A stretch of DNA of 64,000 bases from Aquanectria penicillioides (Eukaryota > Ascomycota > Sordariomycetes > Hypocreales > Nectriaceae): assembly GCA_003415625.1 (NCBI GenBank), contig PYIU01000003.1, forward strand, positions 4,712,001 to 4,776,000. Direction: 5' to 3'. Under the pieces are notes generated by a model, which was given only the letters and a program-made list of their open reading frames with translations, was not told where the DNA came from and searched no databases. Made by a program: the position numbers and the translations under genes. Positions within the stretch are counted from its first letter, which is position 1; each line of letters starts with the position of its first letter. Positions 12,946 to 22,200 of the stretch are shown in pieces.

Positions 12946-12989
12946 ACCTCGAACCTCGAACCTCGAACCTCGAATCTCGAATCTCGAAT
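12946..12989. repeat. Short tandem repeat, 7-bp unit CCTCGAA / TCTCGAA
   Basis: About six head-to-tail copies of CCTCGAA, the last two changed to TCTCGAA. This is a minisatellite-like array in intergenic DNA with no coding role seen. Confidence 0.85.
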
Positions 12990-13687
12990 GGAGGGAGCAG
13001 GGAGCAGGGGCGGCCTCGTACTCAACGACCGCCTATTATCCACCGCAAGCTGGCAATGACGGTGGAGAGTTGGGCGCTTGTCCAAACCGATTGGGCGCTA
13101 CAGGATTAATGCGTCGGCTGCTGGGAATGGAGCTACGCATGGGTCGGGTGGAACGACACCGACTTGGGCGGCCGAGAGACGAGAGACGGAAGCAAAAGAG
13201 CAGCCCAGAAACATCCCGGTCTCACCGCAACCATCGTCACCACCAGCCCAAGAGGTGCCAGCGCTGGGAGATGAGGGAGGCCCGAGGCTGAGGCCCGAAT
13301 GGCAGGCGGTGCACCGTCGCGGCGCCGATGGATGTGCCCACAAGGCCACCGTCGCAGGCCGGCCGAAGCGATGACTTGAGACGGCTGAGAGTCTCAAGAC
13401 GGATTTGAATGGCCTGGCATGCCCTATAACTGTTCGCAGGAAGCGGCAATCCCTGATCCCTGTGCGTGGGTTCGTCCGCAACGAGGCTTGATAGCCAATT
13501 GGCCGCCAGCCACACCAGCGCGCTTGCGACAGAATCGGACCTGTTGAGAGGATTAGACGCCCGTCTCATGTCTTGTTCCCAGGCGCTCGCCAGACCATGA
13601 CAGCCAATCCTCGCCGCTGCAATCTTCCCGTCTCGGACAGCGCCCACACGTACACGCGGCGCGCGAGACGGATCTAGCATTGTCTCT

Positions 13688-13712
13688 GAAAAGAAAAAGA
13701 AAAAGAAAAAGA
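13688..13712. repeat. (GAAAAA)n simple repeat
   Basis: Four near-perfect copies of a GAAAAA hexamer in intergenic DNA. Confidence 0.85.
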
Positions 13713-14093
13713 ATTGCTGCCTTGCCCCGTTCTTCCACCCCCCGCTCCCCCCTTGGCCACCTATCTACTCCGTATCCATCAAAGATAGATAGGCTGTTCC
13801 AGGCTCCCGGGCTTCGCGGTTCGGCGCCACGACGCCACAGTCAAAAATAAAGTGCTTTCTCCAGTCGGGCGGCTACGACACTGCCAGGTCCGAAACGCTC
13901 CCAACCTCAACCCCAGCAACTCCCGTAAACGAGCAGCCCTGCTCCCATCGTCGGCTCAGACCCTTGTGCGACACGGCCCCATAGACTCCATCAGACTTCG
14001 AGCCTCTGGGTTCGCACTGAGTGGTCCGCAGGCTCTCTCGGCAGCGCTTCCCCCAGACGAGCTTTGACTATCTATCAATGTCTCTCTCTCTTA

Positions 14094-14154
14094 CGCTCGC
14101 TCGCTCGCTCGCTTACTCACTCACTCACTCACTCACTCACTCACTCACTCACTC
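14094..14154. repeat. (CTCG)n followed by (CTCA)n microsatellite
   Basis: A CTCG tetramer run passes into a run of about ten CTCA tetramers. A very similar CTCA array lies at 48241-48306. Both sit on the coding strand upstream of genes for secreted proteins. The sequence is pyrimidine-rich, as fungal promoters and leaders often are. Confidence 0.9.
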
Positions 14155-15284
14155 ATGCTGCATCTCTTCTAAATCTCCACTCTGTATGCGATGCCATTCC
14201 GATTCTGTGCCAAGGGTCGTCCCGCGTTCATGCCCATCCTATCCCCTAGACCCATGCCCTTGTCTGGTAGCCAGGCAATCTTAGCCTGGCGTGCGAGTTG
14301 CATCTCCCGCGTCTGTGCCGTATCATCGGGATGTCGTGCCCATTCCACCCATCTCCATCCCAACGGCCAGTTTCCTCGACCATGGCCGAGCAGGCCAACG
14401 ATAGGCCACCAGCCTCTCACTTCGGGCCACGATATCTACCCACAAGACCCCCCCCCTTCTCCGTTCCAAGAGCCCCAAGTGTTTCGTTGTTGTCCAAAGG
14501 TGTTTCGATCGGGTGCCTGCTTTGCTTGCTTGATTGCATGGTTGCTCCCTGTGTCCTTGTCCCTTGATTGCCCACCCTCTCGTGCGTCCTCTTCTTCAAC
14601 CTGCTCGTCCTCCCGTCTCTGGAGTCGCACTCTCTCGGCCGTTCTCAACCTCTCGAACAAACCTGGTCACCTTTCACAAGTCACTCTGTCCGTGTCCGTG
14701 AGTCACGAACATGATGATGGTCTAGACAAGTTCACAACTTTTATGCCCCCTTCTCTTTTGTCATTCAGAGCTTCTCTTCTGCGGCCCCCCATTTTGAAAT
14801 CTCGACTTTAACTGCTTTCCTTGTCTTTTCATTCTACTTCATTTGAGGCTCAGCAGGGCTGGCCAAGAAAAAAAAAAAAAAAACTCTCGCAACTCGCAAA
14901 CGCACTCCTGCACAACCATCACCCATATACGCGGACCCAGCATCAACAACCTCACTCGCTGCTCACAACTGTCTCATTACGACACAGCGCCACACTGAAC
15001 ACTACAAAATCCTCAACAAGTTCCACCGTGTTTTCAAAGGAGTTTTCATTAGAACTTCCATTGTGCATCACTGAACAAAGCGCATCCCGGCCAATTGTTC
15101 TACTAGTTGCCAACTGGCGGTGCCGCTCCTCGTCACTGTTCGCCAGTTGTCACGCATTCGCAAGGCAATTTCCTACTCACTGTTCCCACCACACCAACAC
15201 ACCAAAACACCATCGCCCTACTGAGTCAACCAAATCACCCGTATTCACTGGTGACGAACCTGCCTCTCTTTTCCCCCCTTCACT

Positions 15285-15292
15285 TATAAAAG
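15285..15292 (+). promoter_or_regulatory. TATA box of the secreted His1-protein gene
   Basis: TATAAAAG, 163 bp upstream of the ATG at 15455 and followed by C/T-rich sequence where transcription would start. A clear TATA box is uncommon in this window and suggests a regulated promoter. Confidence 0.6.
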
Positions 15293-15454
15293 GAGCACAT
15301 TCATTCTTCGCACGGAACATTCCTTCGAGCACACTCCTTTTTATTCCTGAGCCCCGACGCCTCACTCTCCACGACTTCACCACTGCTCTTCAACCACTCT
15401 CTCAAACACGCTGTTCCTGCGCAAAAATACTGACCGCAACTTCTACTAAGCATC

Positions 15455-17065
15455 ATGAAGCTTACTTCCAACTCTGCCGCTGCCTTCGTGGCCGGTACGC
15501 TTCTCTCCCTGACTCCGTCTGTTTCCGCTCACTCCTGGGTTGAGTACGCCAAGAAGCTGGCCAAGAATGGAACTATGATTGGCGCAACTGGATACGCACG
15601 AGGATATGTGCCCAGGAACTCTACTAGTCCTGCCTATTCCGACTCGATTCCGCAGAACATCTTGCCTGTTTCTGGCCAGTCAGCCTACTCGGGCAATGAA
15701 ATCCTCAACAAGTTCAAGTTTGATGCAACTCCCGAGTACCCTATGCTCGAGGCCGCCCCCGGTGACTACATCGCCATCATGCACCTCGAAAATGGACACA
15801 CCACCTTGCCCCAGAACCAGCCTAAGAAGCCCCTGAACCGCGGTACCATCTACTTCTATGGCACCAGCCAGCCCAAGGACGAGGAGAAGCTCTTCGATGT
15901 CCACCTCCTCTGGAACCAGAACGGCACAGGTGGCGATGGCCGTGGACAGCTCCTCGCCACTCGCAACTACGACGATGGCCAATGCTACCAGACCAACTCT
16001 GGAGTCCTCAGCACCGACCGAGCCGCCGAGTTCGCTGACCAGGGCGCCAAGCATGACGAGGAGCTTGCCTGCCAATCCGACATCAAGCTACCAACGAACC
16101 TCACGGAAGGTTCCGTTTACACTATCTACTGGTACTGGGACTGGCCCGATCTGAATTCGGATAAGATCAATATCTCCGCTACTACTAATGGAAAATTCCC
16201 CTGGGCGGGCACTTTCATGCGTGGACAGAAAGACCCCAACGGTTTCACTATGGATGCCATCGCCAGGAATGAGAGCTACTCCAGTGTCCTCGACATCAAA
16301 ATCACTGGCTCCAGCGCCCAGGCCTTTGGCACCAAAGACGAAAAGGCCCTGGACTACGTTTCAGACCAGAACATCTACTCTGTGGGCATCAAGTCCCAGA
16401 TGGAGAACAACTTCCAGGTCGACGTCGGCAACCAGAATGGCGGCAACAGTGACACCCCAGTTGCATCCACCCCGGTTGCATCCACCGCAACCCCCGTCGC
16501 TAGCACAACTGCGAATGGAGGCTCCAACAGCGGCGTTGCAACTGTCACCGTCACACAAACCGTTCGTCCTCCTGCTTCGGTGACAACTGTGTACGTTACA
16601 GTCCCTGCCAACGCTGCAAGCGAGACGCTAGAGAGCACCTCGACTTCTACTACAACAAAGACCGTCATGATCACAAAATCTGTGACCGCTACGCGGGGTC
16701 AAGAAACTGTCGCTACTCCTGCCTTGACCTCGACTTACTTCCTAACTCTTACCACCCACATCAACTCCCCAGAATCGACCACGCAGTCGACTTCGACTTA
16801 TTTCCTTACACTGACGACTCACGTCAACTCCCCAGACTCGGTGCCCTCTTCTGCTTCTTCGCAGTCCACTTCAACGAATTTTAAGACTCTGACGACCCAA
16901 ATCAACCGCGAGGACTCGACGCAGGCGTCTTTCCCAGGGGGTTCGTTCCGAGAGACTTCCGTCGTGGCTGGTAGCTCGGCAGTGTCTTCGACTAGCTCCA
17001 ATGCTGGCATTACCCCAACTCCCTTCCTTCGCCGGCGTGAAAACTGGGCTCTAGGTGACTTTTAG
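15455..17065 (+). CDS. Secreted protein with mature N-terminal His (DUF7492-like), Ser/Thr-rich tail
   Basis: Single-exon gene for 536 residues. A signal peptide at 1-25 ends SVSA, so cleavage would expose His26 as the first mature residue (HSWVEY). A globular part of about 300 residues follows, with MHLENGHTTLPQN (His110, His115), two spaced cysteines (177, 206) and the aromatic motif YWYWDWP (225-231). From about 335 to 520 the chain is Ser/Thr-rich and contains three imperfect repeats of TSTYFLTLTTHINSP type. It ends FLRRRENWALGDF with no GPI signal. It resembles the fungal secreted family I know as DUF7492, whose activity is not established. An N-terminal His plus a second conserved His is the histidine-brace pattern of lytic polysaccharide monooxygenases; that link is my inference. 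The start is the first ATG after a TATA box and gives a perfect signal peptide. Confidence 0.85.
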   Translation: MKLTSNSAAAFVAGTLLSLTPSVSAHSWVEYAKKLAKNGTMIGATGYARGYVPRNSTSPAYSDSIPQNILPVSGQSAYSGNEILNKFKFDATPEYPMLEAAPGDYIAIMHLENGHTTLPQNQPKKPLNRGTIYFYGTSQPKDEEKLFDVHLLWNQNGTGGDGRGQLLATRNYDDGQCYQTNSGVLSTDRAAEFADQGAKHDEELACQSDIKLPTNLTEGSVYTIYWYWDWPDLNSDKINISATTNGKFPWAGTFMRGQKDPNGFTMDAIARNESYSSVLDIKITGSSAQAFGTKDEKALDYVSDQNIYSVGIKSQMENNFQVDVGNQNGGNSDTPVASTPVASTATPVASTTANGGSNSGVATVTVTQTVRPPASVTTVYVTVPANAASETLESTSTSTTTKTVMITKSVTATRGQETVATPALTSTYFLTLTTHINSPESTTQSTSTYFLTLTTHVNSPDSVPSSASSQSTSTNFKTLTTQINREDSTQASFPGGSFRETSVVAGSSAVSSTSSNAGITPTPFLRRRENWALGDF

Positions 17066-18054
17066 ACGCTTGGTTCATTTGGGATTGAGAGTGAGGTCGC
17101 GACTCGATATCAAGCCTACTTTCATTTTCAAACAGATAGACACTCTTTCCCTGCCCCAAGGCCCCCCCCCCCCCCCCCCCCCCCTTCAACAAGCTCATGA
17201 CTCCCTTCTCTTTTCTTCTTTTCTTTTCATTTCTTTCTTTCTTCGGTACATATACGGACCAACCTTTATCGCCGTCTTGAGGTGTTAGGGCAAAACTAGG
17301 AAGAGGAAAAAAGGACTCGTCAAATCGTTATTCAGCACCAAGGGGAAAGATGGGCCTGGGTTACGACAGGCATGGAGTGTGGGTAGCATATAAAGGCGTT
17401 GGATACATTGATACCATTTGTTTAACTGGAACACGACTGCCCTTTTCTTTGCTCGACGCAAAGGAACTGGGAACGTGCGGAATCTTTCTCTCTTTTTTTT
17501 TTTTTTTTTCTTCTTCCCCGTCTTTCTGTTTTCTTGTTGCTGAATTGACTTGGAGCATGGGCGATGGATGGATACAAATGACTCGGATCTCTTCAAGGTT
17601 AGACAACAGGATGGACATTGCCAAAGTTAGTCTTTGAGAAACCAAATATGAACACTGCTTTTACTTTAGAACATGTGCTTCTTTGATAAATGGAACGGTG
17701 GTAACTGTGCCTAATACCACAAAACGGTAGTCGCAGGAGGTGGTATTTATTTGAAACCCCTGAATGTACGTCGTGCGCCGTCAAATCGGACAACGCAAGA
17801 AGCAAACACGGAGATTCTGCATTGAGATAATGCAGAACTAGTTGCACGAGGCTGGTGGAACTTGGTACGGATGAGGAAACCGCCGACGACGGAACGATCG
17901 AGGCGTGTTCCTACGGGTATCTACATAGCCGCTTTTCCTACTATTCACTGGTCTGTCTGACTTTTGCTTGTTTCCGCCTTGACACTATGGTTTCCGCCAA
18001 AAATGTGCCTTCTCAAGAACCCTTTTTGTCTATACGCAAATGACATGGAAAAAT
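17066..18054. other. Convergent 3' region with homopolymer tracts
   Basis: About 990 bp between the 3' ends of the secreted-protein gene (plus) and the cyclophilin gene (minus). No gene seen. It holds a run of 23 C (17162-17184), C/T-rich sequence to about 17250 and a run of 17 T (17493-17509). Confidence 0.6.
17162..17184. repeat. Poly(C) tract, 23 bases
   Basis: Uninterrupted run of 23 C about 100 bp after the stop codon of the secreted-protein gene. The exact length may be unreliable in a sequenced homopolymer. Confidence 0.9.
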
Positions 18055-19296
18055 TTACATCTCTCCACATTGGGCAATAACAACGTCGAGGTTGGGCACG
18101 TCCTTGCCTCGGTAACCGGTCTTGGTGGCCTCCATCTTCTTGACAACATCCATACCGTCAACGACCTTGCCGAAGACGACGTGCTTGTTGTCGAGGAAGG
18201 GGGTAGGGACGGTAGTGATGAAGAATTGGGAGCCATTGGTGTTGGGACCGGCATTCTAGGATGACGTTAGATTATTCTTCATACAGTATTCGGAGTTTCA
18301 CTCAAATGGGGAATGTACCGCCATGGAAAGTAGGCCGGGTTGGTCGTGCTTCAGGGTGAAGTTCTCGTCTTCAAAGGACTTGAAGCCCCAAATGCAAGTG
18401 GAGCCAGTTCCGTCACCGTTGAGGAAATCGCCACCTTGGCACATGAAGTTGGGAATCTAATCTCCGTGTTAGTCCAATCCTATTTCGATGGAGATCGGAA
18501 AGGGGAGCAACGCACTATGCGGTGGAACTTGGAGCTCTTGTAGCCTTGGGGTCGGCCAGCAGAGTTCTTGGACTCGCCGGTGCAGAACTGACGGAAGTTC
18601 TCGGCGGTCTTTGGGACGACATCTTTGAACAGTTCAAAGGTAATGCGGCCGAGAGGCTCACCTATGAGTAGAAGAGGTCATGTAAGTACAAGAGCATTGG
18701 GGCAGATGAGATGGATGTGATTGAGATATTGTGGGACTGATAGTGATTATGAGGGTAGATGTTGTGAAGGACAGCAGAGGAGAACCACCACCATCCTGGT
18801 AAATCACAATACATTTGGTCTCAGACCGTCAACTAGTGATTTCACCTTATTGTGGGAATAGCTTCAATGACCGGAGAAGAATACCCCGACTAGCGAGGCG
18901 GGCAGGGGCATGAGGGAACGCGGACGGACTTACCTCCGAGAGTGATGTCGAAGAAGACACTGGAAATACGGAAACGGGCCGGCCAAGAGTCAGCCCACAC
19001 ACACACACACTCTCTCTCTCTCTTCTTGACCCAATCTCGAATTCAATACAGAAGGCTCAAGCTCGGCTCCCCATCAGCCGGGCATTGGCAAACGCCGCCG
19101 GCGGGCAGTGCAGCGCTGCGAGCGGGCCTGCCTTACCGAGTAAGGGTCCTCTGCGTACCCCGGACGGACGAAACGGAGCAAAATGGAGCGAAATGGAGCG
19201 AGGCTTTTGGAGGGGGAGAGGGGGAGGGGGAGGGGGGGGAGGGGAAGACTATGCTCACAGGGGATTTCCGGATTCGGGGAGCTGCGTGGGCGGCAT
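18055..19296 (-). CDS. cyp3: Cyclophilin H-type peptidyl-prolyl cis-trans isomerase (PPIH/Cyp3)
   Basis: Peptidyl-prolyl isomerase of the U4/U6-associated cyclophilin type. Exons on the minus strand are 19296-19259, 18959-18934, 18661-18516, 18456-18319 and 18255-18055, giving 182 residues (human PPIH is 177). The start of the joined protein, [19 protein letters not shown], is the PPIH signature and sets it apart from CypA. The active-site and cyclosporin-binding residues are present: [25 protein letters not shown] in CIWGFKSF, and the final [10 protein letters not shown]. Introns are 299, 272, 59 and 63 bp. The 59-bp one has a GTGCGT donor. Exon 1 (38 nt) was found from its splice phase and the expected NPxVFFDIT sequence; the intron after it carries the microsatellite and G-run described below. 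All exon junctions keep frame. Confidence 0.93.
18995..19022. repeat. (AC)n(TC)n compound microsatellite in cyclophilin intron 1
   Basis: About eight AC dinucleotides followed by about six TC dinucleotides on the plus strand, inside the 299-bp first intron of the minus-strand cyclophilin gene, about 35 bp from its acceptor. Confidence 0.85.
19209..19246 (+). repeat. G-run cluster able to form a G-quadruplex
   Basis: Five or more runs of four to seven G separated by single A or AGA, on the plus strand. It lies just inside the donor of cyclophilin intron 1, so the G-rich strand is the template strand of that gene and the pre-mRNA is C-rich here. Confidence 0.7.
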
Positions 19297-22200
19297 CGTG
19301 GACGTTGAGTTGAGGTTTAGAGCGTGAGGTGAGGCTAGGGATCAGGGTTTGGCGTTGGCTGGAGGAGTCCGTTATCGTTATGCTGCAGGCCCTGCACACC
19401 GAGGCAACGCGCGCTGTGAGTGTCTGCTGATAGAACGGCTTTAGAGGGAGGTTGGCTCTCTCTGTTTACTTACCCAGGTACGTACCAATGCAAAGCAGCA
19501 GCAGCAGCAACAATTAGTCTACGGATAGTTGGGTTCAGTTGGGTGTCTGAACGAGCTGTCGGGGCTGGCTTTTTAGTGGAGAGGACCAGGACCCAATTGC
19601 AGCTGTTGATAAGCTAACCTGAGCCTTGCTCACACGCAGGCAGGCATGGACGCAGGCACGAGACGGGCGATGCACAGACGACTAAACCTGATTTGGGATA
19701 CGCCTGAACGCCATCTGTACAGCCTTGAATACCTAGTAGGCCCTGTGCTTGAGTCGAATGTAATGAATGATCGTATTCGTACACGGGATTCTAATGTCTC
19801 TAAAATCTTACCCATATCGTGCGTATTCCATTGTTGAAACCTCTCGTGACGTTCCTTGCTGTTGAAAAAGCGATGGCATTCACGTCGTTTAGAAGTGGGC
19901 TGAGCGTTTGGTTGTTAAACTGCCAATTCAGGTTAACAATATGTGCAAGTCTCATCTACAACGGTGCGTAGGTTGCGCTTCTTTCCCAGCAGACAACGGG
20001 TGGAAAACGTGGGGCAATTCCTCCTCCAACGACTGACTAAACTCCGTGTTGCTACTCCTGCCCTCCCCACAGCTGGGAATGAGCCCATTGATCCATAACA
20101 CCCAGCCACAGATGAGGCATTACTTAGACGGTGAGCCCTGCAACCACCTCCCTATCTGGGCTTACCCCAACCTGTTTGCGCCTGCCTGGCTTGGCTGGCT
20201 GGAACAGGAACGCGACGAGCAAACAAATGTCGATGCAATTCGGACGAGCTCGTGCAAACGAGGACGGGGCAGCGTCCGCATCTGATTCCAAGGACGATGA
20301 TACATTCCCTAAGCGTCATCCTTCTTATCCTTCATCCTCACCTTCAACGTCTTCGTCTTGGTCCAACAATCAGATAACCCCAAATCAATTGTTCTCGACT
20401 CTGTAAGTCCGTCGGAATTTCTGGCCCCGACATCCCTCGCCCTAGTTCCCAGTCCTGGGTCCGGGGATGCCGGGGTAGGTAGGATACAAAAAGAGGCGGA
20501 GGCGGGGAGCGTTTTGGGTGGGTGACGGCATGGAAGCGATGCAACGCCATCGGACGCGGGGAAGCGCAAGCCGAAGCCAGAGACGGAACAGAACGATACT
20601 AGACGGGACAAGAAGACCCCGTTCGTGCCTGTGCTTGCTGGATGAGGCTATTGCGCAAGGATAGTCGGGCGCACTTTTGAGACCCGTGGGTTGAGTCAGC
20701 CACGGAGCACCCAAATTTTGGCCTGTGCCTCGATTATCTTCTCGTCATCACGTCGCGCTGGTTTACCTGTTTTAGCTCCGGTTCGAACTGCATCTGGATG
20801 GCTTCTGTTGATCTTGACTTGATGCACATTGTACAGCAAGGCTTGGGATGTGCGTACGTGTGTTTGTGAGTGTGTGTGTATGAGTGAGACGGGAAACGGA
20901 GGTCAACAGACGCCGTCCGCCGCTACGGATGCTTGGCTGGGTGAGCAGCAGGGGTAGAGATGTGTTGAAGTTTGTTATCCTATCATGCCCAAGATGAACG
21001 AATCTCAATGACGGAATGGAGGCCAACTGGACCACCCACCCACACCCTTGGGTCATCAGCTGCTGTATCGCATCAACTTGCGCCTCGGTGACGCGGTGTG
21101 CCCTCTGGAACAAGGTCGGTGATAAGATCTCGGCATGTACATTATCATGGCACGCGTATGGTAGCTCAGATGCAGGCCAAGCTTGTCCACCACCTAAAAG
21201 GACACCAAGACTTTGGGGATTTCCAATCATCCACTGGCCCTCAGAGTTTGGCAGGGATATAATTACGCCCTCCACTTGAAACTGGGCGAGACGTCAAACA
21301 ACTGGAAAAAGGGGGAGCATAGCCTCCATCGATCTGAGTTTATTTCAAATGATTCCATCACCTTGGAGTCGCTGCACAGCCGAATGTTGACGACAGCATT
21401 GGTCTTGGCTACCAGCACAATGCTTGGCATTTGGGAAGCAATTTGCTTGGACTTCTTGCTTTCTATTGAACCTCGGGTTGAACTTCGCACCGTGAAACGA
21501 GATGCCCACCGAGGGAAAAGAAACCATTTGGTTTCCATCTTCTATGGTAACCCACGAGGCTGGGACTAGAAACAGCAATCGTTCTTCGACCAGTGGTGCC
21601 CTCTTCTTTTTTTCTCACTTAGTGGGTTAATAAACTACAAACTACTGACGTGGGGCAATTTAGTGGTCGTCTGACTTGCGAGGGTGGAGGGGATAGCGTC
21701 ATAGCGCCATCAGGAACCAAACGTTGGCGAACGAGATCTTCACACAAGTGCCGGGACCGGCGGATAGCTTGAATCAAAAGTTGCCTGACCATGGTGAGAG
21801 AAAAGTAAACGAAAATTCTAACATCCAACAGGAATCGCCTCCGACGATGGGGGCGATGGAGGCATTTATGTCGCCGTTGCAGCCGAAAGAGCCGCTTGTT
21901 CCGTAGCCCTGCAGTGGAAGCCGTCCGTGTCAGCGATGGAGCCGATGATCGCACCTCAGGTACCGAGAGGCATCTTCGGCACAAGGAAAAAAGTGAGTTT
22001 TACTCCGGGTCGCCTACGGCTAAGATGGGAGCTTTTAGAATGCTTCAGGTTTGCTTTTCACGAACCATAACCGAATCCGATCTGGAGGCCTTCAGCAGGG
22101 GCAGCAGTTCCATCGACGAACGCCTGGGATTCCCAGGATTTGGCAAGCTGGGCCAATCAAGACGGAGGAGCCAGCACAACAAGAACAATTGTCAAACACA

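Larger units (their letters stand above)
11269..15454. other. 4.2-kb intergenic region with simple repeats
   Basis: No supportable gene. The left part is presumably the abaA 3' UTR. The right part, from about 14 kb, is pyrimidine-rich and probably the long promoter and leader of the secreted-protein gene at 15455. Open frames such as 12186-12776 and 14191-14811 are low-complexity and match no family I know. Simple repeats are listed separately. A TATA box lies at 15285. Confidence 0.5.

Noticed and set aside
14094..14154. CTCA array as a possible CRISPR or telomere-like repeat
   Set aside because: It is a pure 4-bp microsatellite with no spacers, and it is neither a CRISPR array nor the fungal telomere repeat TTAGGG.
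14821..15543. 240-codon frame overlapping the start of the secreted-protein gene
   Set aside because: His/Thr/Ser-rich translation of a pyrimidine-rich leader. It overlaps a gene with a perfect signal peptide in another frame and spans its TATA box.
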